64,000 nucleotides of DNA from Symbiodinium kawagutii. Lineage: Eukaryota; Sar; Dinophyceae; Suessiales; Symbiodiniaceae. The notes below the pieces were generated by a model, which made no database searches, was not told the DNA's origin, and saw nothing but the letters and a program-made list of their open reading frames with translations. The stretch spans positions 198,744 through 262,743 of the forward strand of contig VSDK01007177.1 in the NCBI GenBank assembly GCA_009767595.1, given 5' to 3'. This document shows positions 35,901 to 45,182 of this stretch, piece after piece. The translations under genes were made by a program, and so were the position numbers. Each line of letters starts with the position of its first letter. The stretch's first letter is position 1.

Positions 35901-38878
35901 GACCGTCCATTTTTAGAGGGACACAATGGGAAGAGAGCTCAAACAGCCAGTTGTGATCATAAAACTGGCACCCAAAGAAGTTGGTCGTTCCAGCCCTGCT
36001 CATCACAGCGCCTGCCACAGCCTTCATCAGCCCTTTGGTGGGCGGAGCCAACGGAGTGAGCTGGGTCACCACCTGACAACTGGTGGGCAAAAGCACTTCC
36101 AGCATCTTCCAGCTATGTATGATCTGGGTCCATCTGGGTCAGTGCTGCAGGGGGCCCATACACGAGTTCCCAGTTGAAACTGTTGGAGACTACCCTCACG
36201 AATCCAAACATTCATAGCTACATTCAGATGCGCTGAAGGTCTCACATTGAAAAACAACGACCAGCAAAGGACCTGCGAGTTGCCCGTCAAGAGCTTCTGG
36301 TGATGAGCGTAGGCAAAGTGCAAGATCTGCTCCGGAACGTCGGCGTGCTTCGTGAAACTGTACCTGATGAAGCACAGCAACGGAGCGTATCTTCTGTCAA
36401 CTCTCTCGTCGTCTCTCTCGTCTACAGCATCATGAATGCAATCTCAACATGGATGATGCCCTTTGAACTTCCTTCATGAAAAGGGTCCAGTATGACCATG
36501 AAGCATCTGTAAAATCGAGCGACTTGATGACGCCATCATCTTCGAGCTCCAATTGCCAATCCACTAGGACAGCCTGAGCATGGAAGTCCAAGATCTCTCG
36601 ATCTTCAGGCGCCTGCACCTCCGCCAAGCGAATCCATCCCTCGAAGGCTTTGGTCATGGTCCCATCCGGATGGAAATCGAAGGACTCGTCGGCGAAGTTG
36701 CCAGAGGCGTCAACGGCGTACAAACGGAACTCCTACAGGACAAGCAGCTGGGAAGGGATGGGGCTTGGTGATTCAGCAGCAAGGTCAGGTGAACACCTGA
36801 AACTATTCATTCAGAGTCTACTATTCTGTCTTTCGGTATGCTTATAGAAAATATATTTGATGCTCATCCGGTGGGGATCCGCGGTACATTATGGTGGAAC
36901 AATGTAATCTTTCAACCTTTGGTGGTGAAATGTCGCGACTTTAGCCCAGCTCCTTTCCACCGTTGTTGAGCAGCCTCCAAATTCCATTGCTGACACGCTC
37001 AACCACCAGAAGCGCGCGGTCGGAGGAGATCTTTGGAGTGAAAGCTGTGTAGAAGCCAGACACATAGCCTCAGTTGTGGTCGCAACTCGAATTTCCACAG
37101 ACATAGACGTCTTTATTGCGCAGCCGACTCCGATAGAGCATCAGGGGTCGTAAATTTGAAATCATATATAAGAGCTGGCTATGTGCATATATTACATTGT
37201 TGCCTGTCATTTGCTATGCAAAATATGGCTGGAACCATCGGCAGGTCGCTCATGCCACTGTAGATAGGGAAGAGGATCTTGCGCTGACTTCCACTGGGTC
37301 CACGAACCTCTGCATGAACTCCAAACAAACCCTCCTGAGCAGCGGTCCAACCCTGTGCGTCATACCCAACAATGCTGGTTGAATCATCAACCGATACCAA
37401 TCCTCTACAGAACCAAGTGAGAACATAGTTCGAGGACTCACAAACAACCAACCAGTGTTTCATAGTTTGGTTCCCCATTTTCCTTCACAATGATCTGCCC
37501 TTCTTGGCTGGCACTCTCCACTGCTGACAAGCCGAACTCGCTGACGAAGGGGGAGAAGTAGTAGCGGACCTTGTCTGCACCGTTGGTCTCCGCATCTCCA
37601 TATTGCACGACTCGTGCATCGTTGCTAGCCCGTGAGACCCTCATGTTGGGAGCACCGGTGGAAGCGTCATAGCGCAGCACGTAGGGCATGGGATGAATGG
37701 ACCTTGGGAATCGGAGACAGAAATCGGCAGTTTACAACAAATGCAAGGCATGGCCAAAACGGGCGTAGATTGGAAAGTGAGTTGGTGACTTGAAGTCCTA
37801 GCAAACCTGATGTAGGAGACTGTATTGCAAGGATTCTAAATCACAAGGCACCAACCAATCAGGGAGCCAATCACTCATCAAATAGATGGGACGTGACAAA
37901 TCACCTTAAGTGGGTAAGAAAAGTAATCAGTGCTGGCCACCAAATATTGCGTTGCTCAGATTCGGGGAAGCCCTAAATGCTCTAACACCTGCAGCGTTTT
38001 GCATTAATCACAGTAGCCAATATCAGAATGTCTTTCACCATCTCCTTCAACTCACATTCCAACCCGACCTGTTCATCATCTTTTCACATCCAAGGCACAG
38101 TTCCCTGCCTTCTTCCACCACCCAATTGGCCCAGAACTTGTTGGTGCCCTTGGCCCCAAGCACTTCGGTACCGAACGGTGGCAGGTGCCGCGGGGCGTCG
38201 GGCAACGGAAACACCGTGGCATCTGGCAGCTCCACGTCCAGGGGCTGCAGCAACGACACACCTGGTCAGGGAGTAGCAGGAGACTTGCCTGGCGAAGTGG
38301 CTGGGTTTCACTTAAAAACGCGGGGACACTTCAAAGATGTTGATACGAAACCAACAAGATGGTTGGTTTTTGGTCAGAGAATACGGGTTGACAAGGGGAA
38401 GTGTTGGGTTGTGCAGGAATGCGACCACGAGTGAAGTGGCTGGGTTTCACTTAAAAACGCGGGGACACTTCAAAGATGTTGATACGAAACCAACAAGATG
38501 GTTGGTTTTTGGTCAGAGAATACGGGTTGACAAGGGGAAGTGTTGGGTTGTGCAGGGATGCGACCACGAGTAAATCACTGCGACTAGAGACAAAGGGAGA
38601 GACAACGGAAACACTCCAAAAATCAGCAGATCCAACAAAATGATACACAATGGGAATAGAGATTTTGTGCCAAGTAGAATATCTATACGACTCACAAGTT
38701 GGTTGCAATCCAGAGCTAACCCCGGTTCACCCAGCATAGAGGTCGCCAAGAATAGGGACGGTGCAGGACTGGCAACAGTAGACCCAAGGTTAAAGCTTCC
38801 ACCAAACCATCCATGGACGCCCCTGCCTGCTGCAACTGGTAGTTGCAGAATGAAGGCAATGACTCGGGCCACTGCCAT
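26487..38878 (-). CDS. secreted GH81 endo-1,3-beta-glucanase with four F5/8 type C domains
   Basis: Twenty-nine exons chain in consistent phase to about 1,433 residues (C-terminus unresolved). Order: possible signal peptide (exon 38831-38878), GH81 beta-sandwich and catalytic domain (exons 38069-38244 to 32136-32277, residues 17-841), then four F5/8 type C domains (exons 31191-31556 down to 26487-26678). GH81 enzymes are inverting hydrolases that cut internal 1,3-beta-glucan links (laminarin, callose). The discoidin domains belong to the CBM32-like carbohydrate-binding fold. Together they suggest a secreted or wall-associated enzyme acting on algal beta-glucan, either self (storage or cell wall) or prey; that role is inference. 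Donors are a mix of GT, GC and GA. There is no premature stop. Confidence 0.85.
26731..26816. repeat. 10-bp minisatellite
   Basis: Eight to nine copies of TGATGACTAG or TGATGATTAG, in the last resolved intron of the glucanase gene. Confidence 0.9.
26857..26914. repeat. (GGT)n-(GAT)n microsatellite
   Basis: A GGTGGT run passes directly into GATGAT. Confidence 0.9.
27398..27559 (-). CDS. F5/8C domain D, first exon
   Basis: 54 codons, phase 0/0: NVALNKPVLASSFVSPGNFA, then SRAVDGLTETPWQSAASGNQ and WIWVDLLGRHTLDH. This is the canonical N-terminal half of the fold. Confidence 0.85.
27976..28098 (-). CDS. F5/8C domain C, tail exon plus Ala/Pro linker
   Basis: 41 codons, starting VCRSFVSTCSIKELQVYDVA and running into a TVAPTAAPVAARPP linker. 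It closes domain C with its C-terminal strand. Confidence 0.75.
28429..28587 (-). CDS. F5/8C domain C, second exon
   Basis: 53 codons, phase 0/0: VVEVAVHWSSDAEYEVQSSR to AQWIRI. The donor is GC. Confidence 0.8.
28598..28634. repeat. 10-bp repeat beside a splice acceptor
   Basis: GTGCAACATG occurs 3.7 times, ending 10 bases from the acceptor of the exon at 28429-28587. Confidence 0.85.
28987..29144 (-). CDS. F5/8C domain C, first exon
   Basis: VNLALQQPVLASTQQLPDQY, then AARATDGSLQTQWTSAG and WIWVDLFGVYQ. It enters in phase 1 and leaves in phase 0. Confidence 0.82.
29430..29547 (-). CDS. F5/8C domain B, tail exon plus Thr-rich linker
   Basis: VVCLTACSVRELTIHGDEPG ends domain B; APSTTTTTTTTVKT starts a linker likely to be O-glycosylated. 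The donor I chose (GC) is the one that keeps phase with the next exon. Confidence 0.7.
29921..30034 (-). CDS. F5/8C domain B, second exon
   Basis: 38 codons, VLQSAPDGIKWTDRTTVAGA to LTQWLR, phase 0/0, donor GTGCCG. Confidence 0.8.
30383..30559 (-). CDS. F5/8C domain B, first exon
   Basis: 59 codons, AFQKPVLSSSFRSPLEHAYR to LYAVNRVVLLFDD, phase 0/0. The intron falls at the place used in domains C and D. Confidence 0.8.
30787..30993 (-). CDS. Thr/Val-rich linker exon
   Basis: 69 codons, VFEDTETPTTETSSTTVATT onwards with more than 25 Thr. It joins domains A and B, phase 0/0. Such linkers are usual in secreted carbohydrate-active enzymes. Confidence 0.75.
31191..31556 (-). CDS. F5/8C domain A, single exon
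   Basis: 122 codons in one exon: ENLALYRLAVASSELSPADG, AQRAVDGLFVTRWSPTV, ITVDLGSSHALSHVVLLWGE, ARWLRVVCQSSGDLRLWEFQ. It is a complete domain without the introns that split B, C and D. Confidence 0.88.
32136..38244 (-). CDS. GH81 catalytic module (18 exons)
   Basis: Exons: 38069-38244, 37449-37702, 37250-37402, 36953-37068, 36476-36732, 36273-36363, 36002-36072, 35811-35857, 35462-35663, 35212-35275, 35075-35118, 34482-34654, 34062-34192, 33651-33802, 33082-33242, 32732-32862, 32446-32555, 32136-32277. Family marks in order: GTNKFWANW, FPIYSGMSYVSGFYTAF, YYFSGKGFQKALRV, MGLYYDEAWHGVAS, DFGNACYNDHHYHF, YFVVSAAVLVKLKPEF, FRSFDWFDLHSWSRG, DGKDQESTSEELN (the glutamates here include the catalytic base of GH81), YGIHLWGAVTQREPLRELG, NKVDYATWFGWRYDFIHGIQ and ML. 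Length (about 825 residues) fits GH81. Splice positions are read by eye; the least certain joints are at 36002 and 34062. Confidence 0.85.
33588..33638. repeat. CATCAACC minisatellite
   Basis: About six units of CATCAACC in a glucanase intron, ending a dozen bases downstream of an exon donor. Confidence 0.85.
38294..38571. repeat. 139-bp tandem duplication
   Basis: Copies 38294-38432 and 38433-38571 differ at one base (GGAATG versus GGGATG). They lie in the first intron of the glucanase gene. Confidence 0.95.
38831..38878 (-). CDS. possible first exon with signal peptide
   Basis: ATG at 38878 gives MAVARVIAFILQLPVA, a short hydrophobic N-terminus that joins the GH81 exon at 38244 in phase 0 through a GC donor. 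A secreted enzyme needs such a start. Other starts are possible. Confidence 0.4.
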
Positions 38879-39801
38879 GGCTTGCTCTGAAGCCAGACGA
38901 CACTGGTGGAGCTTCGACTGATGCACTGAATCCTTTTCTGATCCAAAAATCTACCGGGGTACATTACACGGGATCCGAAAGGTGCGTGATGATAAGGCAT
39001 CACAGAATTGATAGCTTGGAACCTGATCCTGATCTTCCACTCTGCCCGTTTCCAACCAAGCAAAACATGAGGCATTAAAATACTCAATCTCAAGGGCATT
39101 GCCTTCCAAATGACCTATCCGCCGTATGATTTCGACATGGTGACCTTGCTTCTGAACACCCCCAAAGGACCCAGGCACCGGTGCCGGTATGCCAAAAAAA
39201 ACATCTGGCCAAGCCCAGTATTTGGTACTGTTTTACAGAACAGTTCGCAACATCTTTGGAATTTCCAATTTTGCAATTTTGAATTACAACAACTGCAATG
39301 TTTACAGAATCTTGACAACTTGCAATTTTTGGGAGATTCCAGCTGATTGTGCCAGGTCACATCATCACATCTTAGATCCAAATAGCTCGTTTATCGGCAA
39401 TTGCAACCAGCAGAGTCCGATTACACAAAGACCGGTACTATGAAAACTTCTTTAGCATTCCTTCCTCATTCACCAGCATACGATCATACGTGTGTAAGCA
39501 CCCTCAACAACGTCCGTGCGTCCCAACCCCATCACCACAATAGGCTTATTTTGATGCTCGAAACTCACAAGCTCTGCCACTTCTGCAAGCGTTTCCATTG
39601 AAATCCAACAAGTTTCAGCCTTAGACTTGCCGGTCCCCACATCGAAAACAAGTGTGTGCTTTGTGCGTTTATTGTTTTTCCCAATGGACTCGTGGAGTTT
39701 GTTTTTCGAGTTGAGGCAATCCAGAAATAAACGATCAGATGAAATCAAGACCTGACATCACTGAAGGCCCTCCATCGATTCTGAGCGCTAGGCCGTCTGC
39801 T
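38879..39801. other. intergenic, between ankyrin gene and glucanase
   Basis: Upstream of the glucanase start. Short open frames on both strands, none with motifs. No TATA-like or other promoter element stands out. Confidence 0.4.
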
Positions 39802-41161
39802 CTAGGACTGTCCGCCCTTGGACAGCGAGGTGCAGGACATGAGGAGTATCATATGATGCACTGAGCTGCAACCGAACATCAACTGCAGCCGGGCCACGGC
39901 AGCCTCCAGGAGTTTCACCACCTTCCAATGGCCATTCATTCTGGCCACATCCAATGACGTTAAGCCTCGGCGGAGCAATTCGCACGGAGCTCATGGGCTG
40001 CAGCGTCTCTGCACCGAGGTCCCCGGCCGTTGTTAGCCTTGACATCGACGGTGGCCCTTGATGCCACCAACAGCTGCACCGTCTCAGCATGGCCTTTTTC
40101 AGCTGCCCGGTATAAAGGAACATCGCCTCAGAGTGCTGGTCACACAAAGGCGGGAAGAACCAAGGCTAACAGCCTCACCTTTTTGAAAATTCTGATCAAT
40201 TCAGTGCAGTGCCTTGATCTTTGACCACAGCACCCATGACGACTTTGCCACCGGACCCGGCCGAGGCCCCAGGCCGTATCTGTCCTGCGCATCCAGCGCC
40301 GCTCGCGCCGCCAGGAGCAGCTGCACCCCCCGCCGGTGGCCAGTACTTCTTTGCTGTCATCAACCTTGTGGATGATAAGAATCCAAGCTCTAAGTGGAAC
40401 AACTTCCGGCCAAGATTTCTGTGCCGTGACTTCATTTTCAAGGCCCCAACGTGTGCTGGAGATCTCGTGCACGGCTTTGGAGTTCATCTGCAGCAAGTGT
40501 CGGATGGCACCGGCAGAGCCGCTTTCAGCTGCCGCGAGGATGCTTCCGCCTTAGCTTTCAATCGCTCCAGCATCACAAGCAAGGTGTTGGTTTGGGCAAC
40601 ACCTATGTCGTACATACGCGTTCGGCACTCGGTTCCTTTGTTGTACGTTTGTTGTGAGCCAATCTGATGGTAATGACTATGAGCAACATGACTCTTTTAA
40701 TATGGAACTACGTAGGTGCTGGCAAAGGCATGTAGACTGAATGAATCTGGAATATCCAAGAAGGACAACAAATATTGAAAAACACTTTGGATGAAGTTGG
40801 TATGTCTGAAGTCAAGAATTGGTGTCTGAAGACATGCTGAGCCTGAACGACCTGGGACGGGCCATTGAGAGCCCAGCACTTTGCAGCTTCTTCTGCATCC
40901 GCTGCTGTCTGTGCAGCTGCCTCAGCTGCCTCTGCTGCTGCCTGAGCCTCAACAGCCCCTGCTGCCTCAGCGAAAGAGAACGCCATGTTCCAGAGCACCA
41001 TGGCTAGAATTCTTTGACATGTTATTTCGATAACGTCGAACCGATTTAGACACAACAACGTATTCACAGCCGAGACGCTGTTCTTGCTGGATCAAAAGCA
41101 AGCTTCCGGATCTTGAGTTCCATGTTGCTGCTGGTATCCCAAACCGATGTTGGCCGCACTT
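39802..41161 (-). CDS. Ala-rich protein with three ankyrin repeats (5' end unresolved)
   Basis: Exons: 40863-41003 (Ala-rich helix, AEAAGAVEAQAAAEAAEAAA), 40451-40549 (ILAAAESGSAGAIRHLLQMN), 40028-40126 (DVPLYRAAEKGHAETVQLLV) and the last, 39802-39965 (LTSLDVARMNGHWKVVKLLE, stop TAG at 39802-39804). The two inner repeats are exactly 99 bp with phase-1 introns, like the large array to the right. An upstream exon near 41090-41161 (EQTVAQVRPTSVWDTSSNME) probably belongs here. The start codon is not found. Ankyrin repeats bind proteins; no partner or function can be inferred. Confidence 0.6.
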
Positions 41162-42699
41162 GGGCGACTGTCTGCTCCTGCAAATCCAGGTGCACCGTCC
41201 GTACGAATCAGATCAGATCATGCGTTCTTCTAAAAAGGGAAACGTAACAGTTTTTTTTAATGGGGGGAAAATGTATGCTATAAAATGCTGAAAATAGCAG
41301 CGTGTTCAGGCTAGCGGACTTGATCAAACTGAGCTGATGCATGAAGACTCGTTCACATTCCAGGCAAATTTGTGCAAACGAAAATGGAATCTACCATGTC
41401 CAGCTCATCTGGTAGCTTTTACATCTCAACACACCAGAGGTCAAGTAGGGAGCCAGCCAAGTTTGTGTCTTCCCCATCAGCTTTGGAATGCTGCATCCGA
41501 GTCCCACAATGTCACAAGTTCCAAGTCAAGCTCACGGGAATGCCTCCATGGTTGGGAGCCTAGGCTCTTCTCCCAAATCTTCCGCGGACTTCTGCATTGA
41601 TGTTTGGTCCTTAGGAAAAAACATAGACTCCATCAGCTGCAACCAATACAGCGTGAAGGCTACAAACAGAACTTGCACGGACCTTCATCAAAACCCTTTT
41701 CAATCAGGTTTGATGGTTTTTAATCAAAGTGAGAGAGCAAAAGTTGAAACACAAAATGAGAAGAAGACTTGACACCATTGCTGTCTGATTCATACCGCTT
41801 TCGGCCACCTTCCTGTAGAAAAACTTGCTACCAATACTTTCACTCTGCAACACAAAATGTGTGAAACTTGAGAGCCTTGGTTTGAAAAGCTACCGAGGGA
41901 AGGGGTTCCCCCAGACTGTCTGGCCCTTCAACCACTCTTGATCCCAGGTATTCATCTAATCTACACAAACTCAACGCTTTCCTACTGGACCCAAAACCAT
42001 GACTCCACGACGTGCCAAGCATGTCATGCCTGCAAGCATTTCGATCCATACCATCTCCAAGTCGCAATTCGATATCTCTGAAGCGGTGTTGTGCTGGATG
42101 CGGCCTCCTGCTGAGCCAGGTTTTGGGGTATGTTGGGACCACCCAATGAACGCAAGCCAGATTCATTTGTTGGTGAAACTTGGTTGTCTGGGTAAACACC
42201 AAGAAATTGACACTGCCAAACTTCGGGACTTTTGCTCCCACTGATCTTCCACAGTAGCACCTAATCCGGCAGGGAACCCCATTGCCCATCCTGACTATGG
42301 CTCCAACAAAACAGTAAAGATACAGCGTGAAAGACATGAGTTATCAGGATAAATATATGTATGCTGCAAACATGCATGAGCTTCAACTCTCACTGGTGCC
42401 TCTGTGATTTCTCGATGTGAATCTGCTTCGGCTTGCGGAGCCATTTCCTCAGGCCGACACGATCCAATTCAAGTACTTTCAGTCGAGGCCTGCTTCTGAA
42501 CAGTTACAAAGGTTAAATCTTGGAAGGAGTCAACACTTGAGATCTTGGATTCAAGAATATTTTGGTAGAATTTTTGAGGGTCCAATTTGTACTGACTATT
42601 CTTCATCCTGCTCTGTCCTTGAAACTGGTCGGTTGTTAGGCCCAGACCTTCACTCTCGAACGGATACACTCCATGTATGCTATGCCACATGCATCCACT
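41162..42699. other. intergenic / 3' flank of the helicase gene
   Basis: No exon chain. Open frames at 41840-42337 lack motifs. Confidence 0.4.
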
Positions 42700-45182
42700 T
42701 CAGGCCAGCCAAGTTTCTTCCACAATTCTTGATGCGGCGTCTTTTTGGATTTCTAATTCTGCCTTGGATGCCTCAAACTCATCTTCCTTCAGCTCTAAAG
42801 TGCTCACAAACTCCAACCAACCACCAGGCACCCACTGATCAACAACTAGGGCTTGCAACTGCGCACGGGTCATCGCATGGTACAATCGAGATCGCGTCAA
42901 GTTGTCATTTCGACCAGAGATTTTGGTGTCGAACCCTATGCAAATGACAAAGGGCTTCTCAAGGCCCTTAGCATTGGCGTCCCAATCCAAAATGATGGCA
43001 TCCTGTCCAATGTCCCGCTGCGAAGCGCCAGGCATCCAACACAAAGACTCTTCAAATGAGATGAGCTTCGTCTTACGAGATGTGCTGAAGTTATCTTCCA
43101 GTTGCTTCTCCAGATCGGCTTTCAGTCTAGTGTAGAAGCTCTCATCTGGCACGATCAAAGCTATATGCCGATCAAATCTGATGCTTCCGTATGTGCCTGC
43201 AATATGCAAAATTGCTTCCAACGCCCGGGCGGCAAACTCTGGGAAGAGATGCTGTTCATCTTCGGGTGTTTCAAATAGAAATGTCTTTATCGGCGGACCT
43301 GTCGTGCCAATGCATGTGGTCCTTTCAGCATCCTTGAGACGAAACGTGCCTGCTCCCAACACAAGTCGCTTTGGACTTCGTACCACCTGGCTCAGAGTCA
43401 CCATGTGCGCTTCTGGAAAATTGTCTTGCAGTGAAGATGACTGGGACAAGTCGGAAAGGATCATCTTCTGGTCAGCATGGATCTTGTGGAACAACAAGCC
43501 ATCCGTCTTGAATATATCATGAGCTTCATCCAAAACTGCAAGGACGACATGTTCAGGATCCCCTGGCAATTTCTGAAGAGTCATACGAGAGTCATGTATG
43601 CATGGAGTCAGGTAAGCTTCGTAGGGATGGTGCATCACAACTAATCTCTGCAGCAAGTCGTTGGAATCATGGAAAAACGATTGTGGCAGCACCTGTGTCG
43701 AATGCACCAGAAGCCACTGCAGAAAGTGGAAAATCAACGGGCGACCGGGACAAATGTAAAGAATGTTTCCTTGATTCCCCGGGTTTTGACCTAACATCCG
43801 CAGCCTTTTGAGCACATACCGCAGGGCTACAAACGTCTTTCCACCCCCTGCCGGGGCCCTCAAATGCATGTGTGCACCCTTGTGCTTGGAAAGTTCCCTA
43901 AGTTTCTGTTGCTGATGTGGCGTGAGCTCTGAGAACGTCAACAAACTCTTCGCATGTTGGTCAAAAAACTGCATCCTGTCAATTGTCAGCTCTTCTGTGA
44001 CTCCATGTCGATCTGCTAGGGCTTTGTTAAAGGTCACAGTTATTTGATCACTCAGAACAGCATCTCTGAGCTTATGCCCTTCCTCGATCTTATCCAGGTC
44101 AAATTTGACCGCCAAGGACAGTACTCCGCTTGGGAGCCGCACTTCTTTGACTGTCTTCACTTTGAGGTTTGTTGCATCTGCGAGTATGCTCTTCAAAGTC
44201 TCTTCTCCGCAATCGTGCAAAAGCTTGTCAAAAAAGACCGTGGTTTTTTCAATCCTGATGGTCTCGAACTTGGTCTGGGTCTTTTGACACAGTACCTGCC
44301 ACATCATGTCTTTCTCTTCACTAGTGCTGGGGTTGGGGACTTGAAGGATCGTGGCTTTGCGGAAATCTGTCTTACCATCGTTCTGCGAGTACAAGGCATC
44401 AACTGTTTCTCCCACTTGGAATTGAGAAGTGAGGAATTGAGTGACATCCACTTCATCATAAGGCCAACCCATCTCGTCAACCTTAGCAATCTCTGCTTTT
44501 TGAGATCCTCCACATCCAATGCCATCCCACAAATTTGCTGTTGGGAGCATGTGCCAGTTCACCTTCCCCTGGCCCACTTGGCCTGGGAAGTACACTACGC
44601 GCAAGCGTTGCCCAAGGTCCACGGCTCTCTGCACTCGCTGGAACCAAATGTGAAACCAGTGGCAGCCCCAAGCTGCCCTCTTCTTGTGCTGCTGCCATAG
44701 TTTCTCAGCTTTTTCTTCGTCGTACGGTCCTGCTGGGCCAAACACGATGTGAGCATTCATGGCTTTTGCTCTTTCGATCAGTCTTGCTTTCTCATCCTCG
44801 TCGCAGGCCTTCTTCACCTCCATTAGATATCCAAGGGATCTAAAGTCTCGACTTCCATAAATCTGCTCGCAGAGGCAATGATCAGGTTTGTTGGGGTCTG
44901 GAAAGTAATGAGCTCCAAGCCCATGGTCTGGATCATCGAGAAACACACAAGCAATCGATGCCTGGTGTTCCTGACTTATCAGCGCCTTCCATCCTGATTG
45001 GAATTTTCCTGGGAAGGAAATCCAACAGGTTTCAGCTTGGGGTTTGATTTCCCCCGTGTAGGTGGTGCCTTGATAGGCGTCAATGGCATCCAGATTGGCG
45101 GGTCGTTCCTTCAGAATGAAGTGGACTGTGTCGATCTCCTGGCAACAGGTTGTGCTTGTAAACGCTTGTCTGTTGAATGCTA
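42700..45182 (-). CDS. UvrD-like superfamily 1 helicase exon
   Basis: One uninterrupted 826-codon exon with TAA/TGA-type stop at 42700. Its frame runs about 78 codons upstream of the first GTG-like start, back to a CAG acceptor at 45183, with no ATG needed. Residues 1-200: uncharacterised region with TCWISFPGKFQSGWKALIS and ASIACVFLDDPDHGLGAHYF. Near 420: LTPHQQQKL, a Q-motif-like segment. 442-449: APAGGGKT, Walker A. 551-554: DEAH, Walker B. About 575: LSDLSQS, motif III. About 738-748: KGLEKPFVICIGFD, motif V. About 767: YHAMTRAQLQALVV, motif VI. All ATPase motifs look intact. The best description is a SF1 (UvrD/DUF2075-like) helicase; substrate is unknown. Confidence 0.85.

Noticed and set aside
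38047-38926. Long overlapping minus-strand frames around the duplicated 139-bp unit
   Set aside because: Part is real GH81 exon (38069-38244); the remainder repeats the tandem unit and is intronic.
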